Assembly: GCF_024170505.1 (NCBI RefSeq)
Contig: NZ_JALJYG010000003.1
Coordinates: 1-64,000, forward strand
Reading direction: 5' to 3'
Length of the DNA stretch: 64,000 bases
Source of the DNA: Methanocalculus alkaliphilus
GTDB lineage: Archaea; Halobacteriota; Methanomicrobia; Methanomicrobiales; Methanocorpusculaceae
Shown here: positions 24,913-33,212 of the stretch, piece after piece
Numbering within the stretch: the stretch's first letter is position 1
Layout: every line of letters starts with the position of its first letter
Translations under genes and position numbers: made by a program
Notes under the pieces: generated by a model
The model's database searches: none
The model's input: the letters and a program-made list of their open reading frames with translations, nothing else
What the model was told of the DNA's origin: nothing

Positions 24913-26682
24913 TCAGGTTGTTTCAAAAAGGCGGATCGTATCCTCGATCCCCTCTAATGCCGCATCCAGTTCACCCAGCCTGACCGCCACGGTATCTGCA
25001 TGCTTTTTTCTTTCCGTACATGCTGACGAGATAGCGCCATGGGTTGCCTCGATGGTGAGGGAGAGATGCGTTTCAAAATCTGTGCTGAATTTTCTGAATG
25101 CCGAATCAATATTCTGTATCGTCTCCCATCTGAGATTCTCAAGGTTTTGCACCAGCAACGATTCGATATGCCGCTGTGCACGATCCCTGGCACGTTTTTT
25201 CCGAACTGCTCCGGGTAACAATTTTCCGACAACGCCAGGGGGGACGGGAGAGAAGGTCCGATCCCATGCACGATCGATCCAGGAGGTCCGTCGTACCGGT
25301 TCGTATACCCGTTGTCCATCCGGGGCATGGTACGGAATATCAAAGAGATCAGCTGCAGCTTTCCGGATGGATTCGATCAGGAGGTCCGCCTGTACCTGAT
25401 GCTCTTTCAGGCGCATGGCGATCTCCCTGTCCATCCTCTCGGTGAGTTTCCCAAGTTCACCCTCAAACCATCCGGGGATAGCGTCTGCAAGAGCCTCCTG
25501 AGCTGCATTGTCCGGATCATCCTCCGAGTTCAGAATGGCATTCTCCGCAACCGAGGTGAGCATGTCACGAAGCGGATCGGAGAGATCCCTGATATGATTC
25601 TCAAGCAGTTCACGGACACGCTTGTGGTCGCCAGCCAGAATATCGCTCGTTGTTATTCTCCGGGAGTTGATCTCGCTGATTTTCCGGTCAAAGAGTGCAA
25701 GCCTCTCTTCAAGCTGGTTGAGAGGCAGTTTTCGTGCTTTTCTCTCAAGGCTCAGCTGGAGGTGGATCTCCCGGAAGATATCATATGCCTTTATCCCAAT
25801 TGCTTCTCTCAGGACACGATTCTTATCATGAGCGAGAAAGTTGACGATATGGTCGTAGATCGCTTTAAGCCCGCTCTCCTTCCAGAGTGCGGCATCCCCT
25901 GACAACTGAGCCTCAAGCCCTTGCCGTGCAGAAACGGCAAAAATCGGCGTTGCGGGATCAATGCCAGCATCCTGAATTAATATGGTGCGAAAAAAGTCAA
26001 GAGCCCTGACCCGGTCGGTATCGTTGAGATAATCGACCTTATTGAGAACAAAGAAGAGATACCCGACGCGGTTTTTCACTTCCCTGAGGAATGCAACCTC
26101 AACTTCGGTGATGGGTGGATCTGCGGAGATTACAAAGAGTGATGCATCACATTGCGGCAGGAAGTTCATCGTAGCTTCTGTATTGTGCCTGTATATCGAA
26201 CCGATGCCGGGGGTGTCAATCAGGACCACATCACGGAGCAGCTCTCCGGGATGATCGATCTCAACCTCGCGAATCCCTTTACAATTCTTTGGATTTTCAT
26301 CCTCACTGATATACTGCATCAACTGATTGTTCAGCCAGAGGGATGAGTCACCATTCAGTACAATGTCAGGCCTGGTATCAATATAACGAACCCTCAGTGT
26401 CTGCTGATCGCCATACCGGATAAATGTCGGAAGAGCGGTGAGCGGGATCACTGAGCTTGGGAGTACATCCTCTCCGATCAGCGCATTCAACAGTGTGCTC
26501 TTGCCACGCTTGACCTGGCCAAGAACCGCGAGATGGAATCTGCCCTCCAGAAGGCGCTCCTCAAGGTGACGCAGCCGCTCTGCATAATGCTGGCCCCACG
26601 AGCCATTCTCCTCCAGACGACGTTGTTGATCAGAAAGTACTTTCTCAAGATTTTCAGGAATTGATAGCCGTGTATCATCCAT
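24913..26682 (-). CDS. Dynamin-like large GTPase
   Basis: A 589-residue membrane-remodelling-type GTPase. The G domain lies at about residues 45-270: P-loop AVLGQVKRGKSTLLNAL, G2 threonine in VIPLTALPT, G3 VLIDTPGIGS and G4 FVLNKVDY. A long helical region follows, with a hydrophobic-poor middle and charged heptad-like stretches (LNQLEERLALFDRKISEINSRR; REAIGIKAYDIFREI). The ATG at 26682 has GGAGG about ten bases upstream, so the longer frame to 26772 is not used. Only one dynamin gene is present, whereas bacterial members often occur as pairs. Possible roles are membrane repair or stress tolerance (inference). Confidence 0.85.
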   Translation of the reverse strand: MDDTRLSIPENLEKVLSDQQRRLEENGSWGQHYAERLRHLEERLLEGRFHLAVLGQVKRGKSTLLNALIGEDVLPSSVIPLTALPTFIRYGDQQTLRVRYIDTRPDIVLNGDSSLWLNNQLMQYISEDENPKNCKGIREVEIDHPGELLRDVVLIDTPGIGSIYRHNTEATMNFLPQCDASLFVISADPPITEVEVAFLREVKNRVGYLFFVLNKVDYLNDTDRVRALDFFRTILIQDAGIDPATPIFAVSARQGLEAQLSGDAALWKESGLKAIYDHIVNFLAHDKNRVLREAIGIKAYDIFREIHLQLSLERKARKLPLNQLEERLALFDRKISEINSRRITTSDILAGDHKRVRELLENHIRDLSDPLRDMLTSVAENAILNSEDDPDNAAQEALADAIPGWFEGELGKLTERMDREIAMRLKEHQVQADLLIESIRKAAADLFDIPYHAPDGQRVYEPVRRTSWIDRAWDRTFSPVPPGVVGKLLPGAVRKKRARDRAQRHIESLLVQNLENLRWETIQNIDSAFRKFSTDFETHLSLTIEATHGAISSACTERKKHADTVAVRLGELDAALEGIEDTIRLFETT

Positions 26683-26851
26683 TGCCGTATTTCCTCCGGT
26701 TTTCATGCGAATAGCCGATACCTCTTCTGTTGACGTACCATTGGCATTCGGATGAGCAGGAGTTATCAGCACAAAATGCGGTTAACGGTGAACTCCATCA
26801 CCAGATAAAGATTATATGCCGACAAAGATAGTTAATCCTTTGTTTATCCGG

Positions 26852-26862
26852 CGATTATATCT
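26852..26862 (+). promoter_or_regulatory. Candidate TATA box for the eno transcript
   Basis: The AT-rich gattatatctg lies about 55 bases before the fluoride riboswitch core in a 400-base gene-free stretch. It would put the transcript start near 26880, in front of the aptamer. It is a compositional call only. Confidence 0.35.
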
Positions 26863-26904
26863 GAAAAAGAAAACTATTTGCCGGATTACTCATCATCTTT
26901 AACA

Positions 26905-27267
<363 letters not shown>

Positions 27268-27287
27268 TGAATGCCGACATAGGTATG

Positions 27288-27297
27288 TTTAAATATA
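27288..27297 (+). promoter_or_regulatory. TATA box for tnpB
   Basis: tttaaatata lies about 25 bases before the tnpB ATG at 27319 with no ribosome binding site between. The message is therefore probably leaderless. Confidence 0.5.
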
Positions 27298-27318
27298 CTT
27301 TTGAGATATGTATATATA

Positions 27319-28449
27319 ATGCTTCTAACAGTGAAGGTGAAACTCCATCCAACCGAGGATCAGCACCAGAAACTGCTCCGTACAATGGAGCGTTTCAACG
27401 AAGCATGCAACTATATTTCAGAATTCGCCTGGAGAAACAAGGTTTTTAACAAAGTCGACCTTCAAAAGAACCTGTACTATGACATTCGCGGTACATTCTC
27501 CCTGTCATCTCAAATGGTAATTCGTGCGATTGGCAAAGTATCCGAAAGTTATCTTGCGGATCGATCCGGTTACCATGAGTTCAGGCCTCATGGAGCAATC
27601 ATCTATGATCAACGTATCCTGGCGATAAAGACTCCTGATACCTGTTCTATCCTGACACTTGACGGAAGAGAGATGGTATCGATGTCATATGGCAGATACC
27701 AGCCTCTCGATCTCAAACGGGTAAAGGGTCAGGCTGATCTCGTCCTCGTCAAGAACCAGTTCTATCTCCTGATCGTGGTAGACGTACCTGAAGAACCACA
27801 GATTGAACCTGAGGAGATCATCGGAGTCGATCTCGGTATCGCCAATATCGCAACAACATCGACAGGTGAAACCTTCTCCGGGCAGAAATGTACTGAATCC
27901 AGAAAGAGATACACCCGTATTAAAGCGGATCTTCAATCCGTTGGTACATGGGACGCAAAAAAACATCTCAAAAAACTCAGTGGAAAAGAACGCCGATTCA
28001 AGAATGATACAAACCACTGTATCAGCAAACAGATCGTCGCTGAAGCCAAAGGCACACAATCCGGTATCGCGTTGGAAGATCTGACAGGTATCCGTGATCG
28101 GACACCCGGTTATAAGGCGTTAGCAGCGGCAATCGGTAAATGGGCGTTTTATGAGATAGCAATGTACATCCGATATAAAGCACATATGGCTGGTATCCCG
28201 GTCTACCTCGTTGATCCCCAATATACATCCCAACAATGTTCTCATTGTGGATATACGAGCAGGGAAAACCGGAAAACCCAGTCTGACTTCTTCTGTATCA
28301 AATGTGGATATACGGATAATGCGGATATCAATGCCGCAAAAAACATTGCATCAAGGGCTGATGTCAACCAGCCTATCGCACTCCGTCCTGAACCTAAACG
28401 GTCAGGAAGATGGAAGGGCAAGCCCACGACTTCAGTCGTGGGTAGTTGA
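27319..28449 (+). CDS. tnpB: TnpB RNA-guided nuclease of the IS1341-type element
   Basis: TnpB proteins are small RNA-guided DNA nucleases related to Cas12. This 376-residue copy looks complete. It has an N-terminal helix-turn-helix region (LHPTEDQHQKLLRTMERFNEACNY), RuvC-I with Asp in GVDLGIANIATTS, RuvC-II with Glu in GIALEDLTGIRDR, a zinc ribbon (CSHCGY ... CIKCGY), and RuvC-III with Asp in NADINAAKNIA. The last residues (KPTTSVVGS) are encoded by the right-end stem-loop, so gene and guide-RNA scaffold overlap. It reads in the same direction as eno. Confidence 0.93.
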   Translation: MLLTVKVKLHPTEDQHQKLLRTMERFNEACNYISEFAWRNKVFNKVDLQKNLYYDIRGTFSLSSQMVIRAIGKVSESYLADRSGYHEFRPHGAIIYDQRILAIKTPDTCSILTLDGREMVSMSYGRYQPLDLKRVKGQADLVLVKNQFYLLIVVDVPEEPQIEPEEIIGVDLGIANIATTSTGETFSGQKCTESRKRYTRIKADLQSVGTWDAKKHLKKLSGKERRFKNDTNHCISKQIVAEAKGTQSGIALEDLTGIRDRTPGYKALAAAIGKWAFYEIAMYIRYKAHMAGIPVYLVDPQYTSQQCSHCGYTSRENRKTQSDFFCIKCGYTDNADINAAKNIASRADVNQPIALRPEPKRSGRWKGKPTTSVVGS

Positions 28450-28470
28450 CGAGGCGACTGAACTTCGTGA
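28350..28470 (+). ncRNA. Predicted omega RNA (reRNA) of the TnpB element
   Basis: In known TnpB systems the guide RNA is made from the 3-prime end of tnpB and the right end, and the guide begins at the element boundary. Here that would be the tnpB tail, the hairpin at 28423-28442, TAGTTGAC, and a guide starting at 28451 (gaggcgactg...). The 5-prime limit is a guess. The guide equals enolase coding sequence, so it would match an eno copy lacking the element, next to TTCAC. Confidence 0.5.
28423..28442. repeat. Right-end stem-loop of the TnpB element
   Basis: Second copy of the CCCACGAC-TTCA-GTCGTGGG hairpin, eight bases before the right cleavage site. It overlaps the last codons of tnpB. Confidence 0.9.
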
Positions 28471-29593
28471 CAATAATCATGAGCGGTTCATGGGAATGGG
28501 CGTTCTTACTGCCGTGGATCACGTGAATCGAACTCTCGCTCCATCCCTGATCGGAATGGATGCAGGAGATCAAAGGGCCATTGATCTGACCATGATTGAT
28601 TGTGATGGCACCCCGAATAAGAGCAGGATTGGTGCAAATGCGATTCTCGGAGTATCAATGGCAACAGCCCGCGCCGTTGCGCTATCACAGGGAATCCCGC
28701 TGTATGAGTATCTGAAGATAGATGCAGGATATCTGATGCCGGTCCCGATGATGAATGTTCTCAACGGAGGAGTGCACGCGCAATGGCAGGGAGCGGATTT
28801 TCAGGAATATATGATTGTCCCCTTCGGTGCCCCGGATTTTCGCACAGCACTTCAATGGGGGGCTGAAACCTATCATACATTACAGATCCTCCTGAAGAAG
28901 AAAGAGTACCCGACTGCTGTAGGGGATGAGGGTGGCTTTGCCCCGAAGGTGGCATCCAATGAAGAGCCGCTTGAGCTCATCACCGAATCAATTGAGGAGG
29001 CGGGATATACACCGGGCAGAGAGATTGGCATATCACTCGATCCTGCATCAAGCGGCTTCTTTTCTGATTCGAAATATGAACTGAAGCGTGAGGGGAGGAG
29101 ACTGGATAGCAACGAAATGATTGCATATTACCGATCACTTGTTGAATCATACCCCATCATCTCAATCGAGGATGGCCTTGCCGAAGATGACTGGAAAGGG
29201 TGGGTAAAACTGACAAATGAGCTTGGAGAGGATATCGAGATTATTGGAGATGATATCTTCGTCACATCCAGGCCGCTTGTACAGAGAGGAATTGAGACAG
29301 GGGCAGCAAATTCCGTGCTGATAAAGCTTAATCAGATTGGAACCGTTACCGAAACACTCAGCACAATCAGATCTGCACGGGATGCTGGCTGGGGTATCAA
29401 TATATCCCATAGGAGTGGAGAGACGTCCGATTCCTTCATTGCAGATTTTTCCATCGCCACATCCGCAGGAAAACTCAAGACCGGTGCACCCTGCCGGGGC
29501 GAACGTGTTGAGAAGTACAATCAGCTCCTGAGGATTGAGGAAGAATTAGGGAGTAAAGCAATGTACGCAGGAAGAAAGGCATTCATACGGTGA
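28451..29593 (+). pseudogene. eno: Enolase, 3-prime part
   Basis: Codons 49-428 of enolase, starting EATELRDNNHERFMG, continue without any stop or frameshift. Catalytic and binding segments are present: GANAILGVSMATARAVA, NVLNGGVHAQWQGADFQEYM, DEGGFAP, ISIEDGLAEDDWKGW, IIGDDIFVT, LIKLNQIGTVTET, ISHRSGETSDSFIADF. Joined to 27085-27228 it gives 428 residues, normal for enolase. The lack of decay suggests a recent insertion. A shortened product could start at an internal ATG near 28490 but would lack the N-terminal lid region. Confidence 0.9.
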
Positions 29594-30084
29594 TTTCCCT
29601 GACCAGTACAAACGATGGCAGGATGAATGAACACCAGGAACGTCACCTTCGTACTACCTGCCGCCATATCGATAGAAAGATCGCAGAAATAGAAGAGATA
29701 TTGGACGGTTCAGGGGCAGATACTCTCTTCCCGAGGTATTGTACGGATCTAACAGCATATCAGAAAAGGGCAGTCAGAGAGTATTGTTCCCTCATCCGGT
29801 CACGGCTCATCACGATACTTGACGAAGAGGGGATCTCAGGAGACTCATCAGCGATTCCCATGAAGCGAGCGATTCAGAGCAGACTCTGTTCCATCGATTG
29901 CGCAGCAGAGGAGCTCAGGCCAAAGTACACAGAAGGGTTTGGTGACGTTGCAGAAACCCTCGCTGCAAAACTCAACCGGATCGCTGGAGAGCTCCAGGAT
30001 CCCGTCATCCACCTCATGCAGTACCTTGAGACGGAGAGCGAGGAAGATCCGGATACCACCCTCGAAGAACAGGATACGGCATAG
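29590..30084 (+). CDS. Hypothetical helical protein coupled to eno
   Basis: I do not recognise the family. The frame of 164 residues begins with a GTG that overlaps the eno TGA by four bases; an ATG at 29623 is the alternative start. The protein is predicted to be mostly helical and soluble, with charged segments (HIDRKIAEIEEILDG, LAAKLNRIAGELQ), three cysteines in the middle region, and an acidic tail (ESEEDPDTTLEEQD). It should be co-transcribed with eno behind the fluoride riboswitch, so its expression may be affected by the TnpB insertion. Confidence 0.65.
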   Translation: MISLTSTNDGRMNEHQERHLRTTCRHIDRKIAEIEEILDGSGADTLFPRYCTDLTAYQKRAVREYCSLIRSRLITILDEEGISGDSSAIPMKRAIQSRLCSIDCAAEELRPKYTEGFGDVAETLAAKLNRIAGELQDPVIHLMQYLETESEEDPDTTLEEQDTA

Positions 30085-30124
30085 GTCCGGAGCAGATAAG
30101 AACGTTTAGGGGGGAAACGCTCTG

Positions 30125-30454
30125 TTATGGCCTTTTCCTGATCATCTGTACCTGCTGGATAATTACCAGCCCGTGCTCCACCATCTCCTCCACCTCAGGT
30201 ACAACAGCCATAATCCTCTCGCTTGTGTCTACCAGATCGATGACAACCGGAAGGTCCAGTGAAAGGTTAAAAACATCCACTGTCCTGAGTTTCTTCTCAT
30301 GACCAAAGCCGATCATACCCCGGAAGACGGTGCATCCTGGAAAGCCTTTCTCTTTGAAATACTCAACAAGAACCTTATACCCTGTTTTACCATTAATTTT
30401 CGCCGATTCAGCAATATAAATGCGAAGTAACAATCCATCGTCCAACATACTCAT
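30125..30454 (-). CDS. DUF190 family protein associated with fluoride channels
   Basis: A 109-residue soluble protein. The sequence LLRIYIAESAKINGKTGYKVLVEYFKEKGFPGCTVFRG, followed by GFGHEKKLRTVDVFNLSLDLPVVIDLVD, matches DUF190, a ferredoxin-like fold related to PII proteins that is commonly encoded next to crcB. It lies 10 bases after a crcB gene and is the last gene of the minus-strand fluoride operon. Its biochemical role in fluoride resistance is not known; a regulatory or ligand-binding role is inferred from fold. Confidence 0.85.
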   Translation of the reverse strand: MSMLDDGLLLRIYIAESAKINGKTGYKVLVEYFKEKGFPGCTVFRGMIGFGHEKKLRTVDVFNLSLDLPVVIDLVDTSERIMAVVPEVEEMVEHGLVIIQQVQMIRKRP

Positions 30455-30464
30455 TTCTCCATTC

Positions 30465-30815
30465 TTAGCAGCATAGTATCAGCAGATATCCAAGGCCCAC
30501 TCCAAGAATACTTCCTGCACAATTTAACAGGATATTTACCCCCATTGTGTTATAATCATGGTTTTCCAGCATCCTGAACGTCTCAAAGCTGAATGTTGAG
30601 AAGGTTGTCAATCCCCCAAGAGATCCGGTTGCTATGAGGCGAATCGAATCTTCAAACATAACCGAGAAGACGATAACGGATAGGAGGAAGCTGCCAATTA
30701 CATTAACGAGCAGCGTTCCGGTCGGAATACCCCCAAGCGGCTGAAGCTTTGAGATTTCGTACCTGAATACCGATCCGACAGCCCCTCCGATACCAAAAAG
30801 AAGTATGGATTCCAT
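30465..30815 (-). CDS. crcB: Fluoride channel subunit CrcB/Fluc
   Basis: Small membrane protein of 116 residues with four helices that exports fluoride as a dimer. It has GIGGAVGSVFRYEIS at the N-terminus including the conserved Arg, LLVNVIGSFLL with the pore Asn, and GGLTTFSTFSFETF, the phenylalanine-box and TFSTF region that bind Na+ and F-. A second, different crcB lies one base upstream, so the pair probably forms a heterodimer of opposite topology. The operon starts at a fluoride riboswitch near 33179. Confidence 0.94.
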   Translation of the reverse strand: MESILLFGIGGAVGSVFRYEISKLQPLGGIPTGTLLVNVIGSFLLSVIVFSVMFEDSIRLIATGSLGGLTTFSTFSFETFRMLENHDYNTMGVNILLNCAGSILGVGLGYLLILCC

Positions 30816-30816
30816 C

Positions 30817-31182
30817 TCAAATCCCTCGTTTGTAGGTTATCAGGTACCTGCCGATATAGATCCCGGAAAGCCCCATGAGGAGGTTCGTAATAATATTCAT
30901 AACTGCAATATGCGGAGTCGCAAGAAAAGTCTCCACAGCGAGCGTCGAAAATGAAGTGAACGACCCGGTCATACCAACTCCAAAGAAGAGACGCGCCTCA
31001 CGGCTGAATGCCCCGATGTAAATTGATTCGTACATAAAAATACCGATAAAGACACAGCCGACAACGTTCGCAAAAAGGGTTCCAGGGAGTGATGGAATCA
31101 ACTGTTCAACACATTTATGGAGAGCCGCCCCGATGAAGCCCCCCAGTGCGATGAGGAGGTAGAGAACATAATTACTCTTCAT
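30817..31182 (-). CDS. crcB: Fluoride channel subunit CrcB/Fluc, second copy
   Basis: A 121-residue four-helix protein of the Fluc family. It has GGFIGAALHKC where the first copy has an Arg, TLFANVVGCVFIG with the pore Asn, and TGSFTSFSTLAVETF with the conserved Phe residues. The C-terminal tail is basic (YKRGI), unlike the first copy, which fits opposite membrane orientation in a heterodimer (inference from charge distribution). It overlaps the winged-helix gene by 11 bases. Confidence 0.93.
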   Translation of the reverse strand: MKSNYVLYLLIALGGFIGAALHKCVEQLIPSLPGTLFANVVGCVFIGIFMYESIYIGAFSREARLFFGVGMTGSFTSFSTLAVETFLATPHIAVMNIITNLLMGLSGIYIGRYLITYKRGI

Positions 31183-31834
31183 TCTGTGTTTCTCCTGTCA
31201 GAATTTCCGGATAATTCGTATTAGATTCCCGGAGTTTCGCTGCCTCATGTGATAGAGAAGCTCTCGCTTTGCCGATTACGTCTGCAAACCCCTCACCAAG
31301 ACCGCCGTACCTGATGTCCCGTATTACACCATGAAGGAAAATCTGGTAATAGATGCATTTCTCATCAAATTCAGGCTCGGAGAGGCCGGAAAGCTGATTT
31401 ACGAGGATCGTCTGGCGATATATCTTTCGTATTTCATCAGGAGATTCAAAATGACATAACGTGTCAAAGAACGTATGCGAAGCTCTGACCATCTCATCAA
31501 TAAGCTCCGGCAGATCGCCGTGCAGGGTTTTGAATGGTCCGGTAAAAATCTCGCAGAACCACGGTACTCTTCGAATCTCCGGGCGTAGATCATGAAATTC
31601 CGGATAGTGATAGACCTTCAGCAGTGCTTCGCGATTCCGGTTCAACTGGCAACAATGTCCCGTCCCTCCCTTCTCTTTCTTTCTTACGATAAATCCGGCC
31701 CGTTCAAACGAATCTATCCATTTCCTGATCGTCGCTACCCTGGTAAACCCGACACCGGTTGCGAGATCGATCTCACGGTGGGATTTGCCATCAAGCAGAA
31801 TCCGCATCAGCGGAGCCTTGACCGGTGATTTCAA
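31172..31834 (-). CDS. Winged-helix protein in the fluoride operon
   Basis: The first 75 residues form a winged helix-turn-helix domain (LMRILLDGKSHREIDLATGVGFTRVATIRKWIDSFERAGFIVRKK with a KGGTG wing). The remaining 145 residues are an alpha-helical domain I do not recognise, with aromatic and acidic residues that could form a ligand pocket. The start is a TTG at 31834 with a strong AAGGAGG ten bases before; an ATG at 31807 is an alternative. It overlaps both neighbours: by four bases the zinc-ribbon/HEAT gene and by 11 bases crcB. It may regulate this operon or other fluoride genes (inference). Confidence 0.78.
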   Translation of the reverse strand: MKSPVKAPLMRILLDGKSHREIDLATGVGFTRVATIRKWIDSFERAGFIVRKKEKGGTGHCCQLNRNREALLKVYHYPEFHDLRPEIRRVPWFCEIFTGPFKTLHGDLPELIDEMVRASHTFFDTLCHFESPDEIRKIYRQTILVNQLSGLSEPEFDEKCIYYQIFLHGVIRDIRYGGLGEGFADVIGKARASLSHEAAKLRESNTNYPEILTGETQNEE

Positions 31835-32226
31835 GGAAGGAGTTCCTCCTTACCCGTGTCAGAGACGGTCCGGCAGGCCTTTCGCACTACCACAGACGGG
31901 TGGTGATTCAGCCTTTCCAGTAAGCGGCGGCTTTCATCAGTGCAGAGTAATGAGAGGGAAAAAACGATCTCCCGCAGAAGATACACATCCGTTTCGGTAG
32001 TGACAAGATGTGCAAATACCGGTAGTGCAGGTTCAAACCTCAGTTGCCCGAGTATCTGTATCGCAATCATTCGTTGTGCCGGGATCGGATGGTTCAGGGA
32101 ATGAAGGAGACGTTCCTCATATGGAGTTTGTCTCCAGGAATCAAGGCCTTTTCCGCATACAGGGCAGACCTGGAGATCAGTTGATCCTTCAGCCCAGCAA
32201 AAGGGACAGAAATACGTTATGCTCAT
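31831..32226 (-). CDS. Zinc-ribbon and HEAT-repeat-like protein
   Basis: A 131-residue protein. The N-terminus has a zinc ribbon with CPFC and CPVCGKG about 14 residues apart. The rest reads as two or three short helical repeats typical of HEAT-like folds (RMIAIQILGQLRFEPALPVFAHLV, LLREIVFSLSLLCTDESRRLLERL). HEAT-like repeats usually bind other proteins, so it may be a scaffold. It lies 15 bases after the toroid protein gene and overlaps the winged-helix gene. Function is unknown. Confidence 0.72.
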   Translation of the reverse strand: MSITYFCPFCWAEGSTDLQVCPVCGKGLDSWRQTPYEERLLHSLNHPIPAQRMIAIQILGQLRFEPALPVFAHLVTTETDVYLLREIVFSLSLLCTDESRRLLERLNHHPSVVVRKACRTVSDTGKEELLP

Positions 32227-32241
32227 CTCCGGAGACCACCC

Positions 32242-33120
32242 TCAGGCAACTGCCAGGAGATCAGATCTCCCTTCGGCATTATCATTTCGGCTAATCCTGA
32301 TCATCCGCAATGCATCCAGCGCGTAATACGTATTTTCCAGCGTCGTCGAACCTCCAAAAATCGATCGTACATATCCACCGTTTGCATGGTAGCATCTCCG
32401 AATGAATGATTCACAGTGGCGAAGGAAAGAGGAACGGTATCCGAGGATTGAGGATGCAAGAAGGCCGGCATGAACATCCTCAAGATACGAGGGGCGTACG
32501 CCGGGCATGGGAAGAAAACCATATTCCAGGTCCTCACAACGCTGAATGAATAGCTCAGACCCAGGTACTGCAACAGGGTACCCAAGATTATGAAGTATTG
32601 AGAGAGCATGAGAGGTTTCTGCCATGGTTGGAGATTGAGAGCCAAACCCCCCCTCATTATTTCTCTGATTACGAACTGCAGTACCGATTGTTTCGCATCT
32701 CTTTTCGGGAAGGGTGATGCTCAGGCACCGGCAGAGACTGGTCAGAAGATACAACTGCCATAAGCCAGAAGACGATTCTATCGGCCGGGTTCGATCAGAC
32801 GGCGGGAGGAGCGAAGAGAGGATCCAGTCTGATGGGTCCCTGGATGGCTTGTCGCCGAGAAGAATCAGGCTTCTGATCACCGCATATCCGACATACACAT
32901 TTGAGAAACTGCCATCCTCTCTCTGAAATGTATGAAGAAATGAGAGAGTATCTTCATCGTCTTCAGGGATCGAATCGAGCATCTGAAGCGATGCAAGAGC
33001 ATAGTATGTATCGGAGGCATTTGGTTCATTCAGGCGGTAAAAACAATATCCGCCATCCTGACACCGTCTTTCCCGAATATACCGGATAGTGAACTGAAAA
33101 GGATGTATCATCGGCATCAT
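32242..33120 (-). CDS. Prenyltransferase/squalene-cyclase-like alpha-alpha toroid protein
   Basis: A 292-residue protein with about five repeats of the type seen in prenyltransferase beta subunits and squalene cyclases. Recurrent units are CQDGGYCFYR, DTYYALASLQML, REDGSFSNVYVGYAVIRSLILLG, NNEGGFGSQSPTMAETSHAL, DVHAGLLASSILG, ANGGYVRSIFG and TTLENTYYALDALRMI. I see no DCTAE cyclase motif, so it may be a binding or isoprenoid-interacting protein. Its ATG directly follows the fluoride riboswitch hairpin at 33121-33137, making it the first gene under fluoride control. This link is unexpected. Confidence 0.78.
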   Translation of the reverse strand: MMPMIHPFQFTIRYIRERRCQDGGYCFYRLNEPNASDTYYALASLQMLDSIPEDDEDTLSFLHTFQREDGSFSNVYVGYAVIRSLILLGDKPSRDPSDWILSSLLPPSDRTRPIESSSGLWQLYLLTSLCRCLSITLPEKRCETIGTAVRNQRNNEGGFGSQSPTMAETSHALSILHNLGYPVAVPGSELFIQRCEDLEYGFLPMPGVRPSYLEDVHAGLLASSILGYRSSFLRHCESFIRRCYHANGGYVRSIFGGSTTLENTYYALDALRMIRISRNDNAEGRSDLLAVA

Positions 33121-33185
33121 CTACCATTATCTGGTAGAAGTCATCAGCCGACGAGGCAGTTTTGGCGGACTTCATCGCCATTGGA
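33121..33185 (-). ncRNA. Fluoride riboswitch (crcB motif) before the crcB operon
   Basis: Read on the minus strand from 33179: GGCGATGAAGTCCGCC, then AAAACT, a short GCC/GGC hairpin, and GGCTGATGACTTCTAC (to 33134). This matches the crcB consensus and the copy before eno almost base for base. The 3-prime CTACCA then forms a 6-base hairpin with TGGTAG (33121-33137, loop GATAA) that abuts the ATG at 33120. The aptamer 3-prime end and this hairpin share bases, suggesting a switch that hides or frees the start codon. The mechanism is inferred; the aptamer match is strong. Confidence 0.9.
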
Positions 33186-33212
33186 AATACTATTGGAGAT
33201 TCAGAGAGTGTA

